A stretch of 64,000 nt of DNA, taken from assembly GCA_033063855.1 (NCBI GenBank), contig CP093831.1, forward strand, positions 15,624,001 through 15,688,000, given 5' to 3'. Source of the stretch: Smittia aterrima. Lineage: Eukaryota; Arthropoda; Insecta; Diptera; Chironomidae. The notes beneath the pieces are model-generated. The model was not told where the DNA came from. It made no database searches and saw only the letters and a list, made by a program, of their open reading frames with translations. Below are positions 46,601-55,626 of this stretch, piece after piece (within the stretch, counting starts at the first letter, position 1; each line of letters starts with the position of its first letter). A program made the translations under genes and the position numbers.

Positions 46601-49600
46601 TTTAAAAGATCGTTTAAAAAGTCGAAAAAAAAAGAAATCAGTAAAATGACGACTAATTTGCAACAAGGAACCCTTCTTGATGTTCTCAAGAAGAAAATGC
46701 GTCAAACAAAAGAGGAAATGGAGCGCTACAAGGATGAGTGCGAAGAATTTAACCGAAAACATCAGCTCGAAGCTATGCGACGTGAAGAAGTGAGCCACCT
46801 TCAATATCACTTAATAAATTCGACTTTGTCACTTTCCCGGGAAAGCATAAATCTTAATTGAAATCAACTGGTAGCGCGTTACGTGTGTAGGTCTCGTCTA
46901 ATCGCAACATTTTCCCGAATTCTACGTACTCATAAGCTCATCGATAAATTGAAATTGATAACCGCCGTTCGGATGTGTTAGTGTCATTACTAGCATTTCT
47001 ATATTTGGAAACAGTTTGCAAGCTATTTATTTATGATTTTAATTGGAAGTTTCAATTAGATTTTTTTCGAATGAAACGTGTTTGATTAGCTAAGGCTGAA
47101 ATTCGAAGCAACACACCCGCTTAAAATTCAAGCGAGAAAGTCCATTTTGCAAATGAGAAGCATAAAATGTTGTAGGCTGATGACTCAGATTATTTTTATT
47201 TCTTGCGGATCTCGTTTTTCGGATCAGGTCATTGTTCTCATCGCGCTCTAAGAGTAGGGGCGGACTGAATAATGATGACACATTTTAGCGTTGATGATAA
47301 AAAAAAGTTATGCAAATGCTTTGTACTTGAATAAATTAGTCATCAAGCTTCTCAAGGTAACATTTATTGCTTGCCAATGCTGTCTTCAATCGAATATTCC
47401 AAAAACGGTAAAGTCCGTTCTCACTATGAAGGTGAAAGTGTAGTCTAAAGGCCTTAGTACTACAGTACCGAATGTTACATGAACACGAATCTCAAACTAG
47501 GAGAGAATTAGATTCCGATCGCGTAGAAATTATTTCTCTTAGAAAAAGTTCTTCTACAAAGTAATTCAGTAACGAATTAAAACAGTTGGATTCTTTTCTT
47601 CAATTTAGACTCCCAAAATATTAAATTCAACACACGAACAATTGTGGGATTATTCTTCATTTGTTTTGTGCAAATTCAACAGAGCATTTCGACGAAAATA
47701 TCGTTCCTCAAATAAAAGTTCTCAATGTCAGTGAATACACTCTTAAAAAGACCTGTTAACGAATTCATCTTACGGGAATCTAAGCTCTGCCTTGCTTTGC
47801 TTTGGTCACAAAACCAAACCGCCAAGTAACGTCATATGAGCGTGAAATTTACATAAATGCTTAAACCAAATGCAAATGAAATTGAATGGTCCGACAAACA
47901 ACAAAGATTTTATTTTCAAAAAACTCTCTTCCTCTCGAACAGTTATAATAGCATTTTATTGCAAAGTATTTCGAAGCTTTTATTAGCTTCCCTTCTGATC
48001 ATCAGCAAAATGCTATTTCAAAAACTTTTGTTTAAAAACGATATTTGATGTTCATTCAAAAAAAACAACCGGACAGAAGCAATGGTCAAATCTACTAAGT
48101 TACACTCGATCGCACTTCAGAGGTGGACCCAACCAGAGTTTTATCGGTTGTCAATTGATTACAAATTGCTCATTTACAATGGGTGTCCAACATCCGGTTA
48201 CTGTGCATATAAATATTCTCGGAAATAAGAACTCGGCTGGTTCAATGAGCTCTTTAAATCAATGACCATTACCGACAAATTTTTGAAAATAATTTATGAA
48301 AAAAGTCAAATTTTCGGTTAGTCCAAGGCATGATCAAGTCCAGATTCCGAATTTGGCTTGAGCGAGAATCATTTTTGATGCTTCCTCTTTCTTTCTTTCT
48401 CTCGCGAACGAGCAATTAACAGTTATACAAATCGCTTTGGCGAAAAGAATGCTAAGAAAAATGAATTCCATAAGTATTTCGTTGGAAAACAAAAAGAAGA
48501 AAAGATTTGTAACTTTTGAAATTTCATGTTGTCTCTATAAGGCGCAAATGCTTTCAAATGAACGTATAGTCTATATATAGCCATTAGCATTGAGCTTACG
48601 CAATGTACTTACAAATATGCGAACGGTTTTTTAAAGCAAGAAGAGTTTGAGGATTGAATTCAAGAATTAATATTTTCACACAGTCGCGGAAAAGCAAAAA
48701 TTGCCGGCATGTGGAAATATTAGTTGATGACGTCACGGTTTGATTTCATTTTTTTCTCTTCATAAATTCCGATGAGAGATTCAGTCATTCCCTAGCTGAA
48801 CAAAAAGCTTATAACCGGTTCTTTTCGGAAGGCAGACTTTCTATGAGGCTCATCAAACACGCGCTGATGAAAGCAAATAATTTAAATCGTCAACAAAAAT
48901 ATTTTAAGATGACGCTTCATACTTCGATTAACGGCATACACACAATCGCGACCAGTCAATTGAATGGAATCTGAAAATTAAATTCAAATGCGTGTTTCGT
49001 AATGGATCTCGAATAGTCAGAAAAGATTTACTTTCACTCTTAGAACAATATCGTCAAAGGAACTGAATTGTAATCGTTCTTTGTTTGTTCCCGTTTCGGA
49101 ACGATTTTCGACACTTTATAGGCTGAATCAGAAGTCGCCGCTTTGAATCGTCGTATTCAATTGTTGGAAGAAGATCTCGAACGTTCAGAAGAACGTTTGG
49201 CTTCAGCTTCTGCCAAATTATCAGAAGCCTCAGCTGCTGCTGATGAGTCAGAACGGTAAGTTGTCGAACGTCAATGCGAGTTGCTCTTAGAATGGGTTTC
49301 GAATGGGTTACACGCGATGTTAGGGAGTTAGATTAATTACCGACGAATCCATCTCAGAATAAGGAAGGCGTTGGAGAATCGCACAAACATGGAAGACGAC
49401 CGGGTAGCCATTCTGGAAGCGCAGTTGTCGCAGGCTAAGTTGATAGCCGAGGAAGCCGACAAGAAATACGAAGAGGTACACTGATGAAAAGGGTTAAAAA
49501 AGAAAATTGGTTAGGAAAAGAGCTACGCTAGTTGTTAAGAACTTTTCAGATTGCCGCTGATCCTGGATACGAGCAACGTTTCATAATCTTCCGTCGAAAC

Positions 49601-52600
49601 AACGAATCCCTTTTACGCCCAATTCTAATAACTTGTTTATTTCTCCTTCACATCTTTCATCAGCGCTCGTAAGGTTCTTGAAAACCGCGCACTTGCCGAT
49701 GAAGAGCGCATGGATGCCCTCGAGAACCAATTGAAGGAAGCTCGCTTCCTCGCTGAAGAAGCCGACAAAAAATACGATGAGGTTGCAATGGATAAAATTA
49801 CTTGATTGAGTTCGTTTTTCGTTGTGTGTGCAATGAGTTCTCCTAAGCTGATATTGCGTGGATGAAATCAAAAGAAAGATTCTTAAAATCGCTAAACATT
49901 TTATTGTGAAACTGCAGAGCACTTGCCTTAACCAGTGGGTCATATAATGAACTTGTCTTAAAAATATACGAATGATTCTTTCTAATCCTAAGAGAGGGAT
50001 TATGAAAGATGCGTGAATATTCTAAATTCGTTTTCGAGGTTCGCTCTAAATCAGGCGAACACTTATTACGTCGCAACAGAGAACGATGTTTTACATATTT
50101 TATAAATTTCTTTAAAATATTCTTTTGTTAAATTTTTCGTTGATCATTTTCTTCGTTTCGATCATTACGCTACAAAACTGTTTGCAGTGATCTTTAATTC
50201 GCGACCAAAGCGATGGTGCTAGAAGCGATCAACCACTTAGCATAGTGGTCAGATCCATTTTTCTTTAGTTGCACAGGTGCACCTGTTTAATTTAATTGTT
50301 TTTATGGCTGAAGATCGCCATTAGATATTTTACCAATGCTTTGAGGAAAAACTAAAAATGGAACAAAAGAAAGTCTAAAGATAATTGTTTTGAAATGGAG
50401 AAATATTCATTTTCTAAATACTTTTTTAATTAATTCAGCAATTCAATGATAGCTTATGAAGTTGAAAATAAAATGTAAACAATGCAACGATTTTTTTTGT
50501 ATTTGTTGTTTTCAGGAAAGTCTCCGCTTATTTGATTCACAGAAAAAAATCCAGAAGTTTCAATATTTCAAGTACACCAATCGTACTTACTCACACAACT
50601 TCACAAAGACTGTGTGTCCGAAATCTTTTTAACGTCTCAATGACTACGTGTCAGAGTCGATATTGCGTTTAGCCTGTACAATTTTCACTGCAAAGATTGC
50701 CTTAAAAGGCAAGAATTTAAAATGTTTCTGAGCTTCGCAGGAAACTCAATCATTTATTGGCATCGTTCAAAAAGTGTGATTCATTCGATAACCAATTTTA
50801 TTTTATCACAGTTTTACTGAAACTCTCTGAATCAAATATGCGAGACGAAATTTGCTGATTTCATTACCTTTGGCGGAGTTTTAAATGACATAAAAGTTTC
50901 ACAAGTTCTCAGTGTGATTCTGATGTATGAATGTGAATGCGCTGTTTAACATCGATTTATTCTTCTCTTTGGCAAACTAACCGGCGTGTTATGCTTTTCG
51001 TTATTCGTAAAACGATGACCACATGAACAATTTTAATCTAAGTCCCCTTTTCTGCCACAATCGTCAATGTTTTCTTAGGTTGCTCGTAAATTGGCCATGG
51101 TTGAAGCTGATCTTGAACGTGCAGAAGAACGTGCCGAAGCTGGTGAAGCGTAAGCTCTCATTTCAAATAGTTCTGTCGTGACATAACTCCGCTGTTTGTT
51201 TGAGGCCGTCTTGTTGAATATTTCGCAGACTTAATCCAATCCAATGTTCGCCGAAATTTTAATGTTTGATATGCTTTACACGACAATCGGCAAAATATTG
51301 TCCTGTCGCATAATAATCAAACGTTTTTTTTGTGTTGAGTAACTTTTTTCCTAACCAAATTTTTAAAATGCTTGATTTGAGTTCAATGACTAATTCGTTT
51401 TTGTTTCATGCTCCTCGCTAACAAATTATTGTTGCTTTGCAACTACAAAAACGAAAATACAATTTCGTTGCTGGATTTGACATCTCAATCGACCGATCAG
51501 GTTGCCAGAAAGCTGGTGCTGATGGAACAAGATTTGGAGCGCTCCGAAGAGAAAGTCGAACTTAGCGAAAGGTTTGTTTGTTTTTTGATTGAAGCTTAAA
51601 CTTAATATTTGTCGCTTTTTTAATAACTTCAACCGATAGCAAATGCATTTTCCTTTGTGTCACCTTCGCGAAATAATCACGTAGCTGCGAAAAATATTTG
51701 CGGCTTTGTGAGAAATTCAATACTTTCATTGCTTCATCGTGGAATTGATATATTTTTGTTGTTCCACTTGTTGAAAATGTGAAGGTTGAAGATCATTTCA
51801 GTATCGAATTGAAACATTGGAAAATTCATTTGAATTGATTTGAACAAATAAGTTTAACATGTTTTTCTCCTCTTTCACAGTAAAATCGTTGAGCTTGAAG
51901 AAGAACTCCGTGTCGTAGGCAATAACTTGAAATCCTTGGAAGTTTCCGAAGAAAAGGTAAATTTTAGGTTGAAAATGATGTCAGATGAAAATTCCAGAAT
52001 ATTTGCCATAGATTCGTTCTCCAATTTCCAGCAAATGTTTTTATCGATTCTTGTTTCGGTTAATGATATTTTCTCTTAATAAAAAAATATTATAATGTAG
52101 GCCAACCAACGCGAAGAAGAATACAAGAACCAAATCAAGACCCTCACCACCCGTCTCAAGGAGGTTCGTTTGAATCCGAGTGATTTTAAACGATGTGATC
52201 TAATAACGATTTGGTTCAGCTATTTGCTACTAACTTTTAAATTAAATATTGTCGCTTTTTTAGGCCGATGATATTTAATGAGTTTTCCTTTGTTTGACTA
52301 ATAAGATTTTATTTCGATGTTGTTTTGCGATTAACCGAAAAGTTGTCTACAATCCAAAGAAGTCAATCACCATGACGATCCCTGCTATTTCGTGACTTGT
52401 CACAGTTCAGAGGGAAATTATCATAAATTTTTAATTTAGTTTACCACTTCTTCGACTGATAACATCTTATCATTGAGTAATTTGATGTTCTTATCAAAAA
52501 CTTCGAGTCATATTCTGGCAAATATTTTCCATCGAAAGAAAAAATGTTTTCTGATTAAAATGATTTAAACACCTTTGTAACATCACAAAAGGCTAACGCA

Positions 52601-55600
52601 TCCCATGAAACCGTCGAAGCGAAAGTTCATCAAATGAATGAAAAATTAACAACAGTAAGTTTAAAATATTTATGATACATAAAACATAAATAGATTATAA
52701 GTTTAGAGCCATGAATTTCATTCACAAAATCAAGTTTCAAAATTGATTTTTATTTGTAAAGTTTTACATTTTAAAACTTCAAATCTTAGGCTCAATATGA
52801 AGAAAGGTGAAAGTTAGAATATGTTGCTTTTTTATGTGTTTTGCATGTTGATTTATTTAACGCTTAAGATAAGCTTGAGTCTTGAAATATTTTCTAACGA
52901 ATATTTCTCATGTTTCTTAACTTTAGGCTGAAGCCCGTGCTGAATTCGCCGAACGTTCCGTTCAAAAGTTGCAGAAGGAAGTTGACAGACTTGAAGGTGC
53001 GTACTGTGTTCTCCGATTTCTTCCTCAAAAGTCCTGCCAAGTGAATAATACACTTGTGTACATCTTGATTTTAAAACGTTTTTGATTAGATTTTAATGCT
53101 AGAAAGAAATCTTGCTTGATTTAATATTTTTTTGATTTTTGTTTGCTAATGATTTTAAATTTTTTCTTTTATTTTATGATTTGATTGGATCCTCGATTTG
53201 ATGTGTTTTTGATTTGATGTTGTAATAATCCACTCCGATACGCTTTCACTAAACGAATCGCATTGACAGACGAGTTAACAAATGAACGAGCTAAGAACAA
53301 AATGCTGCAAGAGGAAATGGAAGCGACTCTGCACGACATTCAGAACATGTAAATCGAATGCGCAGCACGACACAATCACCAACAACAAATACAGCGCCTC
53401 ATCGAGTCCGATGCCTTGAAAATACTTTCCGCTAAAGAAGATTGTTATTAAGAAAAGACAAGAGGAATTTCCATTTATCGCCATTAAATTTTTACGAAGC
53501 AAATCTTCCATTCCGTAGTTTTCAGTTCAGATTTTTTTATTAAATGCATTTCATCTACTTGTGGCATTCTATATTTTCTATATTATCTAAGTAAATGAGA
53601 ATCAAAAATCGAAGTTATCATTCCAAAATGATTTTTAACACAAACTTTATTTCAATTATCCTTGACCGGACAATTTTTAGGCTCAATAAGAACGTTGACC
53701 TTATGCAAGCATAGCTGCATTTTAAGATCAAAGTATTCCACATTTTAACTTTATACAAAACGCATTCGCTGCATTTATTATTCACATTTTAAATTTTCAA
53801 AATAATTAAAAGTCTAATCGTCATCATCGGCGAATTTTTATACTTTAATAAACTTCAATGACTCAAATGAATAGATGTGACCCACAACCACACGTAACAC
53901 TATCAATTTATTTTAATTCCTTCATTAAAATAAGAAATTTCTCTTTGAAAAAGGAACAATAAAAGCTGATAAAATAATATATTCCCGTCGAAGTTTGTAG
54001 ATAACAACATGATGAGATCTTCCTCTGTTTCCTGTCAGCTTAACTTTTATTGACGCATCTAATTGCTTTTTTCTTGCTTCCTCATAATTACAATAATGCT
54101 ATGTAGATGAACTGATAGTAGCGAAAGAACATTTCGCCGAAATCGGAGATGATCTTGACTTTACATTCGTTGATTTGATTGATGGAGTGGATCCAATCTA
54201 TACTTATCGTCGGCCAAAACCACCAACTCCTCCTCCAAAGGAACCCTCGCCTCCAAAAACAGTTGCTGCCGCAGCTGCTCCAGGGGTTGAAGGAGCAGCT
54301 CCAGCTTCAGGAGATGCAGCAGCACCTGCTGCTACTGAAGCAGCTGCCGAGGGTGAAGCTCCTGCTGCAGTTGTTGTAGCTAAAGAGCCATCGCCATTCG
54401 AGCTCAATAAGGACTTCCCACCAGATGGTGCAGAAGTTCCTTTCGTAAAGTCTTATGAAGCTCCTGGATCGACCGCAGCTCCAGCTTCATCGCCAGCGCC
54501 TGAAGAAAGGGCACCAACTCCAGCTCCCGAGCCAGTCAAAGAACCAACTCCGGCTGCTGAAGAAGCACCCGCTGCTCCAGCAGAGGAGGCCCCAGCAGAG
54601 GAAGCTCCAGCAGAAGCTTAAATCAAATGAGATAAATTGCTTGAAAACTTGACCACGCTACTCAAAAAATGCTTTTCAATTTTGGATTAACGATTTCATA
54701 TTTTTTTACAACGCTTTTCTATTGAAGAGTTCAGAATTCGACATCTGAATATTACGCAAATATTTCACCTGAACGCCTGACGAGGATTAATTGTCAAGCA
54801 TATGGTTCAAACTGTTTTCCTTTTACTTAATTTTGTAGACGAACTCGTTTCCGAGAAAGAGAAGTACAGAGAAATTGGAGACGACCTCGACACTGCTTTC
54901 GTCGAGCTTATCCTCAAAGAATAAGCTTCGAAACTATCATCCTGAACTCAACATCACCAGGAGTCTTTACACGCAAAAAGAAATGTCTTTCTGTTCAATT
55001 AATCCGCGTCTAATCCCACCCTCACTTCTAACCCATTTCAACCAAATTCAAGACGAAAACTTTTCAATTTCACAAAATTATATTCTATGCACATTAGCCC
55101 TTGTTATAAGATGAAAATTTGTTTATATTTGCACGTTGTTAGTATCCAATCAAGATCTGGAGATGCCGTTCCATGGAGGTTGAGTTAAAACTGCAGATTG
55201 ATCCCTTCTTGGAACGGCTGTGTCGTATTTTTGATTTAGAGTATTGTTGATAAAAGTTGATTATTTAAAATAGTTTTCTCTTTTTGTATACATTTGATGA
55301 ATGAGGTGACAATCTAGTGAAGAGCAGAGAATCCAGTCTCAGTTGACTGCTTGAACAATTTAGAAATGGAATAAAGAAAAGATTTTTATTTCTGAAATTA
55401 TCATTTGAGTTTTTTTATTTTTATTTATTTCAGTTTTGTATTATTTTTGATTTGAAAACTTGTAAGAAAACAATTCCTTTCCACTCCCACTTAAAATAAA
55501 TCTAAATCCTACTAACAAAATGAAATCCAATTGAATTTTTTAGAGGAACTGGTGATGGAACGTGCGAAATTCAAATCCATCGCGAATCAACTCGACTTGA

Positions 55601-55626
55601 CTTATCACGAGCTTCATGGATGTTAA
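43371..55626 (+). CDS. Tm1: Tropomyosin 1 gene, multi-promoter, multi-splice
   Basis: Coiled-coil actin-filament protein that regulates muscle contraction with troponin, plus cytoskeletal forms. Three start exons (43371 muscle, 44290/44722 I/C-like, 46646 cytoskeletal) can join a common exon at 49122-49255. Next come mutually exclusive pairs 49358-49475 or 49664-49781 (118 nt each) and 51079-51149 or 51501-51571 (71 nt each), then common 51881-51956 (76 nt), the pair 52101-52163 or 52592-52654 (63 nt each), common 52927-52996 (70 nt), and one of four last exons at 53270, 54107, 54839 or 55544. The muscle form totals 284 or 285 aa, the classic length. All junction phases agree. Sequence and exon order match Drosophila Tm1, for instance ENRALADEERMDALENQLKE and KIVELEEELRVVGNNLKSLE. 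Tm2 follows in the same direction. Confidence 0.95.
43611..44289 (+). other. Tm1: Intron with possible I/C promoter
   Basis: Follows the muscle exon donor. No coding exon is recognised. The promoter of the I/C-like transcript probably lies here, since an in-frame stop (tga near 44219) precedes the ATG cluster at 44290. Confidence 0.45.
44290..44452 (+). CDS. Tm1: Putative upstream coding exon of the Tm1-I/C-like isoform
   Basis: Starts with three consecutive ATGs (44290, 44293, 44296), encodes 54 codons rich in Ser, Asn, Arg and Lys (MMMFGALRNRNSNSRVSNRT ... ENGNRFSNK) and ends in a good donor gtgagt at phase 1. The acceptor tttttgtag at 44721 joins it in frame through KSTIVQRKINNVI to the I/C ATG, with no stop between. 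An in-frame TGA about 70 nt upstream bounds the frame. Donor, acceptor, phase and frame all agree, but no homologue is known to me. Confidence 0.5.
44722..45425 (+). CDS. Tm1: Tm1-I/C-like (atypical tropomyosin) N-terminal exon
   Basis: From the Met at 44784 it encodes 214 residues opening MTERSAQGSNRSRRGHQNHP, low-complexity and basic, with a Ser cluster (NSSSSSLNSTPSEKSDKKSS) and an acidic patch (DATDEDDAET). It ends KFNIIRNELQNIMNNQLRR at a phase-0 donor gtaaga and joins the common exon. In Drosophila the Tm1-I/C isoform has such a long non-tropomyosin head; it acts in oskar mRNA transport and forms intermediate-filament-like assemblies. The frame stays open upstream from 44722 to 44783, consistent with the extra exon at 44290. 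Confidence 0.8.
45426..46645 (+). other. Tm1: Intron and probable cytoskeletal promoter region
   Basis: Between the I/C exon and the cytoskeletal start exon. No coding exon is seen. The cytoskeletal transcript must begin toward the right end. Confidence 0.5.
46646..46789 (+). CDS. Tm1: Tm1 cytoskeletal start exon
   Basis: 48 codons opening MTTNLQQGTLLDVLKKKMRQ and ending LEAMRREE at a phase-0 donor gtgagc. This is the short N-terminus of non-muscle insect tropomyosin (GTLLDVLKKKMRQTKEEME). Spliced to 49122 it gives an isoform of about 250 aa. Confidence 0.93.
46790..49121 (+). other. Tm1: Large Tm1 intron
   Basis: 2.3 kb without a recognised exon; ends in the acceptor ctttatag. It contains a perfect MEF2-type palindrome (48571-48580, listed separately). 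Small open frames such as one at 47857 lack splice support. Confidence 0.6.
48571..48580. promoter_or_regulatory. Candidate MEF2 site
   Basis: CTATATATAG fits the MEF2 consensus YTAWWWWTAR on both strands. MEF2 sites in introns drive muscle expression of fly Tm1 and Tm2. In AT-rich DNA such matches also arise by chance. Confidence 0.35.
49122..49255 (+). CDS. Tm1: Tm1 common exon 3
   Basis: 134 nt, encoding AESEVAALNRRIQLLEEDLE and on to SAAADESE plus a split Arg. Every start exon reaches it in phase 0. Confidence 0.95.
49358..49475 (+). CDS. Tm1: Tm1 alternative exon 4a
   Basis: 118 nt, RKALENRTNMEDDRVAILEA through EEADKKYEE. Acceptor catctcag, donor gtacac. It is the same length and phase as 4b at 49664 and homologous to it, so the two must be mutually exclusive. 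Confidence 0.9.
49664..49781 (+). CDS. Tm1: Tm1 alternative exon 4b
   Basis: 118 nt, ARKVLENRALADEERMDALE through EEADKKYDE. Acceptor catcag, donor gttgca. Homologous to 4a and the commoner tropomyosin version (ENRALADEERMD). Confidence 0.92.
49782..51078 (+). other. Tm1: Tm1 intron
   Basis: 1.3 kb between the exon 4 pair and the exon 5 pair. No exon is recognised in it. Confidence 0.6.
51079..51149 (+). CDS. Tm1: Tm1 alternative exon 5a
   Basis: 71 nt, VARKLAMVEADLERAEERAE then AGEA. Acceptor tttcttag, donor gtaagc. Alternative to 5b at 51501, with the same length and phase. Confidence 0.92.
51501..51571 (+). CDS. Tm1: Tm1 alternative exon 5b
   Basis: 71 nt, VARKLVLMEQDLERSEEKVE then LSE plus a split Ser. 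Acceptor gatcag, donor gtttgt. Homologous to 5a and mutually exclusive with it. Confidence 0.92.
51881..51956 (+). CDS. Tm1: Tm1 common exon 6
   Basis: 76 nt, the classic tropomyosin exon size; KIVELEEELRVVGNNLKSLE then VSEEK. Either exon 5 reaches it in the right phase. Confidence 0.95.
52101..52163 (+). CDS. Tm1: Tm1 alternative exon 7a
   Basis: 63 nt, ANQREEEYKNQIKTLTTRLK plus Glu. Acceptor taatgtag, donor gttcgt. This is the standard tropomyosin sequence at this position. Confidence 0.93.
52592..52654 (+). CDS. Tm1: Tm1 alternative exon 7b (divergent)
   Basis: 63 nt, ANASHETVEAKVHQMNEKLT plus Thr. Acceptor cacaaaag, donor gtaagt. Same length and phase as 7a, sharing only the opening Ala-Asn and the heptad pattern (hydrophobic at a and d positions). 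It keeps the coiled coil in register, so it appears to be a mutually exclusive partner of 7a. Confidence 0.72.
52927..52996 (+). CDS. Tm1: Tm1 common exon 8
   Basis: 70 nt, AEARAEFAERSVQKLQKEVD then RLE, ending in phase 1 before the choice of last exon. The sequence is nearly universal among tropomyosins. Confidence 0.96.
53270..53352 (+). CDS. Tm1: Tm1 alternative last exon 9a
   Basis: 83 nt, DELTNERAKNKMLQEEMEAT then LHDIQNM and stop. Acceptor attgacag. It gives a 284-aa long form. The end lacks the usual FAEL-type overlap sequence and resembles a non-muscle tail. Confidence 0.85.
53353..54106 (+). other. Tm1: 3' UTR of exon 9a and intron
   Basis: No coding exon is seen; AATAAA-like signals are present. 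It ends in the acceptor gctatgtag. Confidence 0.5.
54107..54621 (+). CDS. Tm1: Tm1 last exon 9b: heavy-troponin (TnH) tail
   Basis: 515 nt encoding DELIVAKEHFAEIGDDLDFT, then FVDLIDGVDPIYTYRRPKPP, then about 120 residues rich in Ala, Pro and Glu with an imperfect EEAPA repeat at the end. Joined to the body it gives a 428-aa protein. In Drosophila the matching product, heavy troponin TnH, is specific to indirect flight muscle thin filaments; the Ala/Pro tail is thought to extend from the filament. The tail here looks shorter than in Drosophila, where the product is around 500 aa. Confidence 0.93.
54839..54924 (+). CDS. Tm1: Tm1 last exon 9c
   Basis: 86 nt, DELVSEKEKYREIGDDLDTA then FVELILKE and stop. 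Acceptor ttttgtag. It gives 285 aa, one residue longer than the other short tails. Confidence 0.92.
54925..55543 (+). other. Tm1: 3' UTR of exon 9c and intron
   Basis: Contains an AATAAA signal (gaataaagaaaag near 55370). No coding exon is seen. Confidence 0.55.
55544..55626 (+). CDS. Tm1: Tm1 last exon 9d
   Basis: 83 nt, EELVMERAKFKSIANQLDLT then YHELHGC and stop. Acceptor aattttttag. It replaces the usual Asp-Glu opening by Glu-Glu and ends in Gly-Cys, so dimers of this form would have a cysteine at the extreme C-terminus. Confidence 0.88.

Noticed and set aside
47857..48048. A 63-codon frame in the large Tm1 intron
   Set aside because: No acceptor or donor in a usable phase and no coiled-coil pattern.
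48205..48216. TATAAATA-like string in the Tm1 intron as a hidden promoter
   Set aside because: No initiator at the right distance and no coding exon downstream that would use it.
54204..54407. Gly/Ala-rich minus-strand frame under the TnH tail
   Set aside because: Reverse complement of the Ala/Pro repeat; no start context.
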